Shown: positions 12,109 through 21,968, numbered from the stretch's first letter. The stretch is 64,000 nucleotides of DNA from Homarus americanus (GCF_018991925.1 NW_024755046.1:137001-201000), one strand, 5' to 3'. Translations and numbers: made by a program. The notes: generated from the sequence alone by a model not told the origin.

Positions 12109-12392
12109 GTGTATTGTATTGTATTGTATGGTATTGTATTGTATTGTATGGTATGGTATTGTATGGTATGGTATTGTATGGTATTGTATTGTATTGTATG
12201 GTATGGTATTGCAGGGTATTGTATGGTATGGTATTGTATTGTATGGTATGGTATTGTATGGTATTGTATGGTATTGTATGGTATGGTATTGCAGGGTATT
12301 GTATGGTATGGTATTGTATTGTATGGTATGGTATTGTATGGTATTGTATGGTATGGTATTGTATGGTATTGTATGGTATTGTAGTGTATTGT
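12109..12392. repeat. Pentanucleotide array (TGTAT/TGGTA) with 80-bp higher-order repeat
   Basis: The tract is built of GTATT and GTATG pentamers. A GCAGG variant appears at 12211 and again at 12291 inside near-identical contexts, showing an 80-bp higher-order unit. All reading frames on both strands are open because the unit lacks stops in each frame; they encode only repeats. Confidence 0.95.
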
Positions 12393-12460
12393 ATCCGGCT
12401 GACAACGTACAGCGAATCAGGGTGCGCCAAGTCCGTAGACCTACCATCGTTTTCCATCGT
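12393..12460. repeat. Duplicated flank shared with 11630-11669
   Basis: CCGGCTGACAACGTACAGCG here matches CCGGCTGATAGCGTACAGCG at 11634, and both continue to ATCGTTTTCCA. The 12.4-kb copy has about 25 additional bases in between. The two repeat arrays therefore share one ancestral flank. Confidence 0.75.
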
Positions 12461-12504
12461 AAATAAAATGGTAAATTAATGCCTTCCTAAAGAAACCATC
12501 GACA

Positions 12505-12730
12505 TGGGACCACGGTCCGACTAATTACCCAAATGTAGCCGCAATTATGTCAAATAATGGTTCTACATGAATAAATCGGACTGCCAATCACTTCTCGACT
12601 AGTATTTGGTGTCACAAAGTAAAAAAAAATTGGAAAACTTACTTTAATCAGAGTTAATAGATCGCGTGCATGTACCGAGAGAGCGAGTAATTACCCAAAT
12701 GTACCCAAATGTAGTCGCAATGAAGTCAAA
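12505..12730. mobile_element. MITE-type termini (GACTAATTACCCAAATG family)
   Basis: The block GGTCCGACTAATTACCCAAA begins at about 12514 and is followed by AGCCGCAAT-ATGTCAAATAATGG and GTATTTGGTGTCACAAAG. The same order of blocks recurs at 46553-46700, and in inverted form at 46740-46960 plus 48361-48384. A second terminus in the same orientation lies at 12690-12737. I read this as one or two copies of a palindromic non-autonomous DNA element. Confidence 0.6.
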
Positions 12731-12744
12731 TGATGGTCCTTTCT

Positions 12745-12800
12745 CCTCATGCTCTTTCTCCCGCTCGTGCACTTTCTCCCGCTCGTGCACTTTCTTTCAA
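12745..12800. repeat. Short tandem repeat CTTTCTCCCGCTCGTGCA
   Basis: Two to three tandem copies of an 18-bp unit followed by CTTT-rich sequence to about 12855. Confidence 0.75.
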
Positions 12801-13025
12801 GTTCTTGTGGCCGTTTCCCACACTTTCTTTCTTTCTCTTTCCACACTTTCTCCCTGGACATGTAGTCGGCGGAGACGGCATTCACACAGTTGATGGAAAA
12901 GTCAAAGTTGGTGCACAGTTCCCATGTCCTCCAACCGTTGATAAGGTGAGTAGTTTTCTTGATTTATCAGGAATTATCGTTCTTTTATAAAATGATATTC
13001 GACATTAGCTTCGCCGCTGACATGA

Positions 13026-13203
13026 TTACTCAAGGACTCAACTTTTGTATGGAATGATGAACAGGAAGCTAGTTTTATTGCACTGAAGACGGCACTTACC
13101 AATGTACCTGTTTTAGCATATCCTGACTACACTCAACCATTTACTCTGTGTACCGGCGCCTCAGATTTAAGCGTTCTTGTGCGGGTTCGGGATTTTTCTT
13201 AAA
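13026..13203 (+). pseudogene. Ty3/gypsy reverse transcriptase-RNase H junction fragment
   Basis: An open stretch of about 59 codons reads FVWNDEQEASFIALKTALTN followed by PVLAYPDYTQPFTLCTGASD. This is the well known linker between the gypsy reverse transcriptase and RNase H (W-x3-QE-F-LK-L-PVLAYPDY-PF-L-TDAS). The first RNase H aspartate of the TDAS motif is glycine here (TGAS). The frame ends at a TAA at 13201-13203 and no further pol sequence is found on either side, so it is an isolated scrap. Its neighbours are simple repeats. Confidence 0.82.
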
Positions 13204-13290
13204 GGGGCGCTTCCACTGCAATTACCATCTAATAATCTTTAATAAACCCCAAGTCAAGTGAGAAATTAAAGTCCAGTAAAATTCCGACTG

Positions 13291-13294
<4 letters not shown>

Positions 13295-13381
<87 letters not shown>
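13295..13381. repeat. (TA)n array
   Basis: About 43 uninterrupted TA units. Confidence 0.99.
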
Positions 13382-13384
<3 letters not shown>

Positions 13385-13740
13385 AGTAAATCACTGTAGG
13401 TGCGCGTGATCTAAGTATATGTTGATAACCACAAGGAAAGAAGAAAACACGAAGTTCCCAAGCGCTTTTGTGTAATTCACATCTTCAGGGGTGAGTACAG
13501 ACTAAAGAGAAGTACAAAACAAGGTGTATATATACAGAGGAGGGTGAGACCAGGTCCACAATGGTCAGGTATTAGGTAATGACCCTACTAATCTTTAAAT
13601 AGAACGGCAACGGTCGGTAGTCAGGTCAGAGGGTAAGGTGACCCAACCTTCTCACATGGTTACAAATCTTCTTAATTACAAAATTGTCCAGTTTGTACAT
13701 GCCATTACTCAAATTCATGTTGAATGCTTTGGTATGTTTA
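13382..13740 (-). mobile_element. TA-anchored interspersed repeat, copy 1 (possible Penelope-like terminal region)
   Basis: Directly after (TA)n comes TTGATAACCACAAGGAAAGA, then ACGAAGTTCCCAAGCGCTTT and ACATCTTCAGGGGTGAGTAC. The same string recurs at 29192, 29488, 29570, 29628 and 45195, always next to (TA)n and in both orientations. The stretch GAGGGTGAGACCAGGTCCAC (13553) also recurs at 45120. No coding region is certain. Association with (TA)n and inverted partial copies is reminiscent of Penelope-like element termini, which is inference. Confidence 0.55.
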
Positions 13741-13807
13741 ATAATAATAATAATAATAATAATAATTAATAATAATTAATAATAATTAATAATTAAAATT
13801 AATAATT

Positions 13808-13853
<46 letters not shown>

Positions 13854-13892
13854 TAAATAAATAAAATCAACAACAACAACAACACCAACAAC

Positions 13893-13928
<36 letters not shown>

Positions 13929-13948
13929 TAGTAAAATATATAAAAATT

Positions 13949-14022
<74 letters not shown>

Positions 14023-14044
14023 TATTAATAAAATATAAAAAAAT

Positions 14045-14108
<64 letters not shown>

Positions 14109-14125
14109 TATAATAATAACAAATA
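13741..14125. repeat. (TAA)n trinucleotide array
   Basis: About 385 bp of TAA/AAT repeats broken by short AT-rich interruptions and one CAA run near 13873. Long isoleucine/tyrosine frames across it are artefacts. Confidence 0.97.
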
Positions 14126-14802
14126 AATACTAAAATGAACAAAAAAATCAAGAGTGAGAAACGACAGTATGAATGTTGTGTTGTCAATCATAAGAGAAAC
14201 AATTGAAACCCTGCAATTGTCTGTAAATTAAACAGAAGTCAGGGTCTGCCAACACATTATGCTTCCAATATATTCCCAGGCGGTTGTACCTCCCTGTTTG
14301 ATTGAATGTGGACTACATACATTATGTTCATATAGAATAACTACACCCACCGTAATTATACTATGAGCAAGTTTCTAGCATTCTCTCTCTAATACTTAGT
14401 GAGGGATGTATGGTAATTAATGTTCTTTTCTAACACATGACCTCTTGACAGACCCATGGCCTGTACCCTTAGTCCTACTTTCTCTCTCGCCAACTAAACA
14501 CATAAGGTCGACGAAGCTCAGATACTTATCAGCTTCATATTTTATTAACGCTCACAGCTCATAGCGTTAATTACGGTGATATCATAACTATTTGTGCACT
14601 AGTTTATCTTCTTAATAAAGGAGAAAAGACCATTTGGGTTTAATAATTTAACCCATAAACATTTATTTACGATACTTTCAAGGAACCTGCAAGACTCACC
14701 TTAAAGGACAGTCAACAGAGGTACAAAAGGAAAGACTCATTCCTGTCATAGTTATTTTAATTGATCTATTGTTGTTGTTGTTGTTGATGATGTTTTTTCT
14801 TA
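14126..14802. other. Unassigned sequence upstream of a LINE fragment
   Basis: No gene recognised. A TTG-rich run (14767-14787) leads into the LINE reverse transcriptase. The 5' boundary of that LINE copy is not visible here. Confidence 0.5.
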
Positions 14803-14826
14803 TTGTTGTTGTTTGTGATTGCGAAG

Positions 14827-15841
14827 ATGAAGGAGTTAGATACGAATAAATATTTTTCAACAGTTTTCACCACCGAAAATTTAAACATGATACCCGAGGC
14901 ACCGACTCTATTCAGAGATAGTGAAGAAAACAAATTAAGTGAGATAGTAGTGACTAGTAACGATGTTTGTAAGCAAATAGACAAATTAAAGCCTAATAAG
15001 TCACCTGGTCCCGATGAGATATTTGCCAGAGTATTAAAGGAATGTAAGGAAGAGCTTAGTATGCCCTTAGCAAAGTTGTTTAACATGTCATTAAAAACAG
15101 GTGTAGTACCAGAATCCTGGAGGATAGCGAATGTAATACCGATTTTCAAGAAGGATAGATCAATATCCCTTCAACTACCGCCCAATCAGTCTAACATCAA
15201 TAGTAGGCAAATTACTGGAAGCAATCATTTCAAACTCTATTCGAAATCACCTGGAGAAGCACCGATTGATCAATGATTCCCAGCATGGCTTCACAAGCGG
15301 ACGTTCTTACCTAACTAATCTATTAACATTCTTTTCATCAGTTTTCGAATCGGTGGACGAGGGGCACAATTATGATGTGGTATATCTCGACTTTAGCAAA
15401 GCCTTCGACAGAGTCCCCTACGAAAGACTAATTAGAAAGGTAGAAGCACATGGCATCAAAGGTGACATCCTTAAATGGATTAGGGCGTGGTTACAGGACA
15501 GGAAACAGCTAGTGAGCATTAACGGCACTAAGTCCCATTGGAGCAACGTCACAAGTGGAGTTCCCCAAGGCTCAGTACTTGGACCATTATTGTTTATTAT
15601 ATACATAAACGACATAGATATCGGCATAGACAGCAACATAAGTAAATTTGCTGATGATACTAAAATAGGACGTGTTATCAAATCTGACGAGGACTCGGCA
15701 AAACTACAGGAGGATCTAAAAAAATTTTTCGAATGGTCTGAAAAATGGCAGATGAAATTCAACATCGACAAATGTAAAGTACCTAGTATAGGAGATGTAA
15801 ACAGGGAAACCAGATACCAGATGAACAACGACATGCCATAG
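14827..15841 (+). pseudogene. LINE reverse transcriptase (frameshifted)
   Basis: The protein copies element RNA into DNA at the insertion site. Early motifs are KPNKSPGPDEIFARVLKECK and SWRIANVIPIFKK. A frameshift near 15165 moves reading to the frame carrying HGFTSGRSYLTN, VVYLDFSKAFDRVPYERLIR (palm motif A) and TSGVPQGSVLGPLLFI. The catalytic motif C is KFADDTKIG, so the two aspartates are intact. The second frame ends at a stop (15839-15841). The C-terminal domain reappears after further lesions at 16054-16293 (MDIESLERIQRRMTRLIPGI). Endonuclease and ORF1 are missing upstream. Confidence 0.85.
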
Positions 15842-16053
15842 AGAAATCCGACTGGCAGGAGAGATTTAGGAGTAATGATATGAGAACCTTAAGCCAAGTA
15901 AACAATGTGTTTTTGCCAAACAGTTTAATAAAGTACGGGGTTCATACAAAGGAGTGCGACATAAGACTAGCGAGGTCATCCTAAAACTGTATTCTTTATT
16001 TCAGAGACCACACCTGGATTACGAAGTTCAGTTCCTGGTCACCGTATTACAGA

Positions 16054-16293
16054 ATGGATATAGAATCCTTGGAAAGAATTCAGAGGAGAATGACAAGACT
16101 AATCCCGGGCATTAGGAACCTTGAGTATAGAGACAGGTTAGAGCATCTTAATTTGCACTCCCTTGAGAGACGTAGAGCGAGGGGCGACCTGATAGAGGTG
16201 TATAAGTGGAAGGCAGGGCTAAACAAAGGGGACATTACAAAGGTACTCAAACTATCCAACCAGGAGCGAACTCGTAACAATGGTTTTAAATGA
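16054..16293 (+). pseudogene. LINE C-terminal domain fragment
   Basis: MDIESLERIQRRMTRLIPGI then LERRRARGDLIEVYKWKAG is the conserved post-RT region of the same LINE family. It is out of frame with the upstream reverse transcriptase because of small deletions around 15845-16030. An identical block in better context is at 20788-21012, where it is preceded by RPHLDYAVQFWSPY. Confidence 0.85.
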
Positions 16294-16468
16294 GACAAAT
16301 TTAGATTTAGGCGTGAAATAGGTAAACACTGGTTTGTTAATAGAGAAGATGAATGGGCAAGCGCCAAATATCATCATTAACCTGAATACGCTTGAATTGC
16401 TTCACATAAAATACAATAGGGTTGGGGTGTAAACGGACGAGAATCAAAGCCTCCATTCTTATGTTCTT

Positions 16469-17077
16469 ATGTTGTTCTTATGTGTGTCTAACGACAACAC
16501 AGGCGAGTGGAGGGTTGTAGGGAGAGGAACGACCAAACCGGTGGTAAAAAAAGACAAGGAACCGACAACAGTTAAGTTTACAAACTTTTTTTTTAGTCCT
16601 TTGGTAGACGAATTGGACAGTAATGTAGTCAAGGACAAGGCTGACAAGGAAGGTACGAAAACATTAGTTGTTTGGAATTATCAAGCAAGGTATCTAGATA
16701 GAGCTTTCTGTGCTAAAAACAGAAATAGAATGAGTGTGTGTTTGCCAGAAGCTGGGGTGGGGGATATAGTTGACAGGGTGGACAATATCTTGTCTGGTAA
16801 TGGGAACAAACACATTATCTGCCTCAGTGTAGGAGGCAATGATACTGGCCGGTGTAGGAGTGAGGAGCTCCTTGATAAGTTCAACAAGACAGCTATCAAA
16901 CGCATTTGGATGCAGAGAGAGAGAGCCCGATCATATGTGGTGTCCGGCCTAGAAGGGGAGTTGGCCATGAATAGTTGTCAAAGGCAGTTGGTGTCAATGG
17001 CCGTCTTGACAGATATTGACAGGTATTATCCGTGTAATAACTTTAGTTCATCTTTACTAATTCTTTTCAAACTTTAA
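16469..17077 (+). pseudogene. LINE ORF1-type SGNH/GDSL esterase relic
   Basis: After the LINE tail, a 202-codon frame carries ARYLDRAFCAKNRNRMSVCL, PEAGVGDIVDRVDNIL and ICLSVGGNDTGRCRSEELLD. This order matches the SGNH-hydrolase domain found in ORF1 of CR1-type LINEs: catalytic Ser block, then oxyanion Gly and Asn blocks. The expected GDSQ nucleophile block just before RYLDRAF reads VWNYQ, so the catalytic serine is lost, whereas GGND survives. The last segment after about residue 145 is scrambled. Such esterases are thought to aid ribonucleoprotein or membrane interactions of the element. It abuts a LINE 3' end, so it is the 5' part of a different copy. Confidence 0.6.
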
Positions 17078-17115
17078 GATTATAGTAATATAAAAATACA
17101 GATCAAGTTCAATAA

Positions 17116-17459
17116 AGGTCAATATCGCATGGAGGTGAAGGTCAGAGGTCACCAATAAAGGTCACCCCACACTAGGAGGCATCCAGGTTTATTAATTGAT
17201 CCTTGTGAAATTTGGACAGATGGAAGAGATAAAATTTTTCCAGCGAGTGTTTGAGCCCAACTGACCTTATTCCATCGACTACCTAAGAATAAGGTCAAAA
17301 GGTCATCAGAAGTTACCACGTTGCTTTATCAAAACAAATTACTTATGTTTGCCAAATTTCCCCACCTGGTTGAATTTAGCTTAGAGTGGAGACTATACTT
17401 CTATTTTCGGGGGTCATAATTGTGTAAAGGTCAAGGTCACTTGTCACTAAGACAGGTCA
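17116..17459 (+). promoter_or_regulatory. Cluster of AGGTCA nuclear-receptor-like half-sites
   Basis: AGGTCA occurs at 17116, 17139, 17146, 17159, 17292, 17300, 17428, 17434 and 17454, all on the + strand. Pairs include a perfect one-base-spaced direct repeat (17139-17151), a two-base-spaced pair (17292-17305) and a zero-spaced pair (17428-17439). The motif is what nuclear receptors bind. A role here is inference, since no adjacent gene is seen and the repeats might be an old tandem unit. Confidence 0.4.
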
Positions 17460-17604
17460 TATTTCTAATTTTCATTACTATTATATTTAATCCTATCATT
17501 ATGGACATTAATTCAGATGATCGACCTGGGTCTAAATTAGTCTAAACTGATCTTTTAAAATTTTTGGTCTTAAGTGAAGAAAGGTCACAGGCTACCAAGA
17601 AAGG

Positions 17605-18137
17605 TGGGTTGGGTTAGGTTGGGTTGGGTTGGGTTGGGTTGGGTTGGTTGGTTGCTGGGTTGGGTTGGGTTGGGTTGGGTTGTCGATTGCTGGATTGGGT
17701 TGCTGGGTTGCTGGGTTGGGTTGCTGGGTTGTTATTGGGTTGCTGTCATTGGCTGCTGACTGTTGGGTTGGGTTGGGTTGGTTGAAGGCTGATTGGGTTG
17801 GGATTGATTGGGTTGGGTTGGGATTGTTGCTGTTGGGTTGGGTTGTTGATTGGGTTAAAGCTTGGTTGGGCTGGGATTGGATTGCTGGGTTGGGTTGGGT
17901 TGGGTTGCTGGGATTGCTGTTGCTTGGGTTGGGCTGGGTTGACTTGGTTTGGGTTGGGTTGTTGGATTGGATTGGTTGGGTTGTTGGGTTGGATTGGGTT
18001 AGTTGGGTTGATTGGGTTGGGTTGGATTGATTGGGTTGGGTTAATGAATGAATGGGTTAAATAGTTGGGTTGATTGATCATTGGGTTGGGTTGGGTTGGG
18101 TTGGATTAGATTTTGTTGGGTTAGGTTAGGTTGGATT
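17605..18137. repeat. (TTGGG)n telomere-like pentamer array
   Basis: About 530 bp of GGGTT units with single-base variants (GGATT, GGCTG, GTTGC). It starts and ends with TTAGG-containing units (17617 and 18119-18130). One strand is almost devoid of C. Frames through it encode only tryptophan/glycine/valine or asparagine/proline repeats. Confidence 0.95.
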
Positions 18138-18222
18138 TGCAAGGAAAAGTAAACAGGTTCTCAGTGAAAGTAGGTGTATGTATGTCAAGGATGTATGAAT
18201 GTTGCCTTAGTATTTCACAATA

Positions 18223-18228
<6 letters not shown>

Positions 18229-18282
<54 letters not shown>
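18229..18282. repeat. (GA)n microsatellite
   Basis: About 27 GA units. Confidence 0.98.
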
Positions 18283-18284
<2 letters not shown>

Positions 18285-18383
18285 GACGCAACACACGGGG
18301 CAAACTGTGACATTTTGTCAGTGTACTCAACTGAGACACTACATTCTGACATTCTTCACGGTCCTGCCACACCCCACCTTTTT

Positions 18384-18600
18384 TATCAGCTGGAGAAGAA
18401 TTCGATATATTTCCTGAGTTTAACATAACGGAAAAAGACATAATATGGCAACTGAGGTAATATATTTCAGCACATTTCAGGGTCCTTTCATATCCAAGTA
18501 TACACAGCGAGGCGACAATAATATGGCAACTGGAGAAAAAAAATCAATATATTTCCTGAGTTAACATACGAAAAAACAAAACAAACATATGGCAACTGCA
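18384..18600. repeat. Diverged tandem duplication, about 140 bp
   Basis: CTGGAGAAGAATTCGATATA at 18391 and CTGGAGAAAAAAAATCAATA at 18531 are each followed by TTTCCTGAGT(T)AACATA and ATATGGCAACTG, showing two diverged copies. No coding role is apparent. Confidence 0.55.
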
Positions 18601-18709
18601 GGGCTGAGAGTTCCTTGATCTCCTTAGCACTAACACTCAGTCCAGCCAGGCGTTGAGTGAGCGAGACCTTGAAACTAACCCGGCAATGAGATCCGCCTCT
18701 CTCACGGGG

Positions 18710-18738
18710 GAGTGTGTGTGTGTGTGTGTGTGTGTGTG
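18710..18738. repeat. (GT)n microsatellite
   Basis: About 14 GT units. Confidence 0.95.
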
Positions 18739-18739
18739 T

Positions 18740-20270
18740 CACGGTAATTGGGTGCCTAGTGAGCCCAGGATAGACCAGCAGGGGATCTTGGAGCAGCAGT
18801 GGGCGCCAGAGGGACAGCGCATAGGCCCACTGGTATGTGGACACTGGACACGTCCTGGCACCTACCAACCACTGCCCTGCTACCTTGGGGATTAACCTTG
18901 GTAGGTATGAGGCTACGGGAGTAAACCCCAAACGAAAAATCTGTGGTGGAGCCCCGCATCAGGCATACATGCTTACATACCTCCAACAAAACCCCAGTGG
19001 CGGTATAGGCGGAAGAGGTGACCACCATGGGAACCCAAAGACTACACCGGCGGATGAAGGCAATGCATGATGGATAGGCTACTAAGGCGAAACCCAACAA
19101 ACTGGGCTATCGGCAGTCCATTGAAACTCTCCCTCTCCCCAGTCGTTGCAACACCTGCCCTACTGGAGTAGGAAATGGGAAAGCCAAAATGTGTGGTTGC
19201 AGTCTGCGCTCCTGCCTCACCACATAAATCAATTTACGCGCCGCCATCATCCATCTCATCATATTTCTCATCATCATCAAATCCCCTATACCCTTAAAAG
19301 TCCTGTGGCGACAGACGAGTGGGGACAGGCAAAGATAACTGCTGAGAGTCTAGTCACAACTCTGCACATGGACGGGATAGATAAGATGGTCGTTTATGCA
19401 CTGGGATCTAGGCAACAGTGTAATCCGGTCCTGTCTGTGCGACTGAGCAGCCCTTTCGAAGAGCCACTCCGCTCACCCCACATGGGGAGGGGGCTAGAAA
19501 AGGTGCCTTAAACATCGCCTGCCTAAAGAACCAACCTGACTGGACAACCGCACCCAGTAAGGTCATCCTTAAGCGGTCGAAAACACGATCATAATTACAG
19601 ATCAAAACAAAAATATACTATATACAACCTATTATGGTCGCAGCATGGAATGTCAGGACCTTTCTGGATACTGGCACAAATGAGCATCCTGAAAGAAGAG
19701 CCGTCCTTGTGGCAAAAGAGCTAGCTAGGTAATAACATCGACATAGCAGCCATTAGTGAGTCCCGGCTTCCAGATGAGGGCCAGTTCACAGAACGGGGGT
19801 CTGGCTATACCTTCTTCTGGAAAGGTAAGCCTGCTGCGGAGAGAAACCGCATATATAGAGTTGGCTTTGCCATCCGCCAATGCATCTTACGTAGGCTAAC
19901 TGAAATGCCTATTGGGATCAACGAGCGCCTCATGATGCTTCTAGTCCCACTGAATCACTCATGTCATACCTTTTTCATCAGTGCATACGCCCCAACACTG
20001 GATGCAGTGGATGACATCAAGGAGGCCTTTTACACTGACCTTGACAGAGTGCTAACCTCTATCCCCAGAGAAGAGAAGGTTGTGCTCCTAGGTGACTTTA
20101 ATGCCAGATTTGGCAGAGATGCTGGCATTTGGCAGGAAACCATAGGGAGAAAGGGATTAGGCAAGCGTAATCCCAACGGCCTACTCCTCCTTAGCAAGTG
20201 TGCTGCACACAACCTCACTATCACCAATACCCCATTCGGAGATGCTGAACAGATCCGCATTGATAGAAGT
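18740..20270 (+). mobile_element. 5' half of a non-LTR retrotransposon (CFDP2-like endonuclease type)
   Basis: GC-richer sequence from about 18740 forms a probable 5' untranslated region and leads to the endonuclease frame at 19634. After about 20260 the similarity stops and unrelated sequence follows, so reverse transcriptase and 3' end are absent. A minus-strand element with a reverse transcriptase of the matching type is at 58630-60624, and the two could be opposite halves of one family. The 5' boundary is not defined by a target duplication. Confidence 0.55.
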
Positions 20271-20333
20271 AATGATATCAGCTCATGCAAGGTGGTAATC
20301 TCCGTCTCATTGCATGTAGAATTTTTTTCCTGA
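19634..20333 (+). pseudogene. LINE apurinic-type endonuclease domain (truncated)
   Basis: The endonuclease nicks target DNA to prime reverse transcription. The frame starts MVAAWNVRTFLDTGTNEHPE, with the metal-site Asn in WNVRT. Next comes DIAAISESRLPDEGQF, with the catalytic Glu. A frameshift near 19727 interrupts the reading. From 19905 on it reads MPIGINERLMMLLVPL, FISAYAPTLDA and VVLLGDFNARFGRDAGI, the GDFNAR motif with Asp and Asn. The expected downstream DYxLxR and SDH motifs are missing because the similarity ends after about 20250 (NTPFGDAEQIRIDRSNDIS). Vertebrate genome annotations often call such sequences craniofacial development protein 2-like. Motif order supports the call strongly. 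Confidence 0.82.
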
Positions 20334-20429
20334 GGTTGTTGGGTGTCCTGCTGTTGTGTTGTTTCGCTACACTTCAACAACGAAGGTCTCTATGCGTTGA
20401 TGATGTAGATGTAAATTCGACCTTTCTGA

Positions 20430-20580
20430 GCGAAGCCTCTGTTTAACGGACTACAATGGAGAGGATATTCCGTTATATCGAGGGTCCATTAGATGTCAAA
20501 CATTCCATATAACGGATTATATCGACAGGGAATTCCGTTATAGGGATGTTTCACTATACTTCCTACAGTGAATTCCTTGT
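20430..20580 (-). mobile_element. Possible Tigger/pogo-like terminal fragment
   Basis: In reverse complement the segment reads TAGTGAAACATCCCTATAAC and later CCCTCGATATAACGG, CCGTTATATGG and CCGTTAAACAG. This resembles the CAGTxAAxCCTC-TATAACG ends of Tigger-type elements. Only one end is seen. Confidence 0.35.
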
Positions 20581-20739
20581 TACTGTAATATAAAGAGAGA
20601 CAGACTGTAGGTTACGTATGGACTGGTCTCGATCCTGTAGACCTTCAATTTAGTTATTATTTTTATCACCTGTAGCTATTCTGGCGAATTAATATCACCT
20701 GGGTACAGAAGGAGAGGTTAGCTGTATCTTGCTCTTGTG

Positions 20740-21262
20740 AGACCACACCTGGATTACGCAGTTCAGTTCTGGTCACCGTATTACAGAATGGATATAGAAT
20801 CCTTGGAAAGAATTCAGAGGAGAATGACAAGACTAATCCCGGGCATTAGGAACCTTGAGTATAGAGACAGGTTAAAGCATCTTAATTTGCACTCCCTCGA
20901 GAGACGTAGAGCGAGGGGCGACCTGATAGAGGTGTATAAGTGGAAGGCAGGGGCTAAACAAAGGGGACATTACAAAGGTACTCAAATTATCCAACCAGGA
21001 GCGAACTCGTAACAATGGTTTTAAGTTAGACAAATTTAGATTTAGGCGTGAAATAGGTAAACACTGGTTTGGAAACAGAGTAGTGGATGAATGGAACAAG
21101 TTACCAAATATCATCATTAACTCGAATACGCTGAATTGCTTCAAACATAGGTTGGATGCTCATATGAGCAATAGGGGTTGGGTGTAAACGGGACTGCCCA
21201 GTATGGGCCAATAGGCCCGCTGCAGTTTCCTCCATTCTTATGTTCTTATGTTCTTATGTTAA
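20740..21262 (+). mobile_element. LINE 3'-end copy with intact microsatellite tail
   Basis: This 5'-truncated copy of the 14.8-kb LINE family begins in RPHLDYAVQFWSPY and MDIESLERIQRRMTRLIPGI. It runs through the 3' untranslated GGACTGCCCAGTATGGGCCA and ends with ATTCTTATGTTCTTATG repeats (21236-21262). It carries a 1-base insertion near 20950 that shifts the frame. It preserves the family's true 3' end better than the 16.4-kb copy. Confidence 0.88.
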
Positions 21263-21305
21263 CCATTTCGCAACTGCAGAAGTTAACGCTACAATAATGG
21301 AATCA

Positions 21306-21328
21306 ACCTAACCTAACCTAACCTAAGG
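21306..21328. repeat. (CCTAA)n interstitial telomere-like motif
   Basis: Four tandem CCTAA units, the arthropod telomere motif; too short to be a telomere. Confidence 0.85.
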
Positions 21329-21399
21329 GATTCTATCATATGTATCAAACTAAAACACGAGAAAAGATAGAACCAATACAGTAATTATGCAATACCTGG

Positions 21400-21810
21400 A
21401 GATGAGGGGAGTGAGGAGATGAGGGCGATGAAGTGAGGAGGGCGATGAGGTGAGGAGAGCGGTGAAGTGAGTAGGAAGGGGACGGTGTAGCGAGGGGGTG
21501 TGGTGAAGTGAGGAGGTGTGGTGAAGTGAGGAGGGCAATGAAGTGAGTAGAAAGTAGACGGTGTAGTGAGGGGGTGTGGTGAAGTGAGGAGGTGCGGTGA
21601 AGTGAGGAGGTGTGGTGAAGTGAGGAGGGCGGTGAAGTGAGTAGGACAGGGACGGTGTAGTGAGGGGTGTGGTGAAGTGAGGAGGTGTGGTGAAGTGAGG
21701 AGGGCGGTGAAGTGAGGAGGTGTGGTGAAGTGAGGAGGGCGGTGAAGTGAGTAGGAAGGGGACGGTGTAGCGAGGGGGTGTGGTGAGGCGAGGAGATGAG
21801 GTGAGGAGGG
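21400..21810. repeat. GA-rich minisatellite with higher-order units
   Basis: Copies of GGTGTGGTGAAGTGAGGA and AGGGCGGTGAAGTGAG are interspersed with a longer variant, GTAGGAAGGGGACGGTGTAG, that recurs about every 80-110 bp (near 21471, 21548, 21641, 21751). Serine/proline/histidine frames on the - strand are repeat artefacts. Confidence 0.92.
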
Positions 21811-21885
21811 GACTGGGAGATTAGGTTCTGGCAGAGCAAAGCAAGCCAAGGCCAGGAGACGAACATGGCGCTGGCATATCAGTGT

Positions 21886-21968
21886 CAAGTACCTGTGTCA
21901 AGAACCTGAGTCAAGTAACAGTGTCAAGTACCTGAGTCAAGAACCAGTGTCAAATACTAGTCAAGTGC
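21886..21968. repeat. Short tandem repeat GTGTCAAGTACCTGAGTCAA
   Basis: About seven imperfect copies of a 12-13 bp half-unit (GTCAAGTACCTGT). Confidence 0.8.

Larger units (their letters stand above)
14803..16475 (+). mobile_element. 5'-truncated non-LTR retrotransposon (CR1/jockey-like)
   Basis: The copy contains the reverse transcriptase from before its first motif to the 3' end. It closes at about 16455-16475 with ATTCTTATGTTCTTATG, an 8-bp microsatellite tail of the CR1/L2 style. A second copy of the same 3' end, with the same tail, lies at 20740-21262. The element is 5'-truncated and frameshifted, hence inactive. Clade naming is tentative. Confidence 0.8.

Noticed and set aside
12051..12479. 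Overlapping 90-142 codon frames on both strands
   Set aside because: Pentamer repeats without stops keep all frames open; there is no codon bias or motif.
13949..14191. Ile/Tyr-rich 80-codon frame on the - strand
   Set aside because: Produced by the (TAA)n array.
17574..18081. Trp/Gly/Val-rich and Asn/Pro-rich frames
   Set aside because: Products of the TTGGG array.
21345..21888. Long Ser/Pro/His-rich frames on the - strand
   Set aside because: They lie entirely in the GA-rich minisatellite and repeat with its unit.
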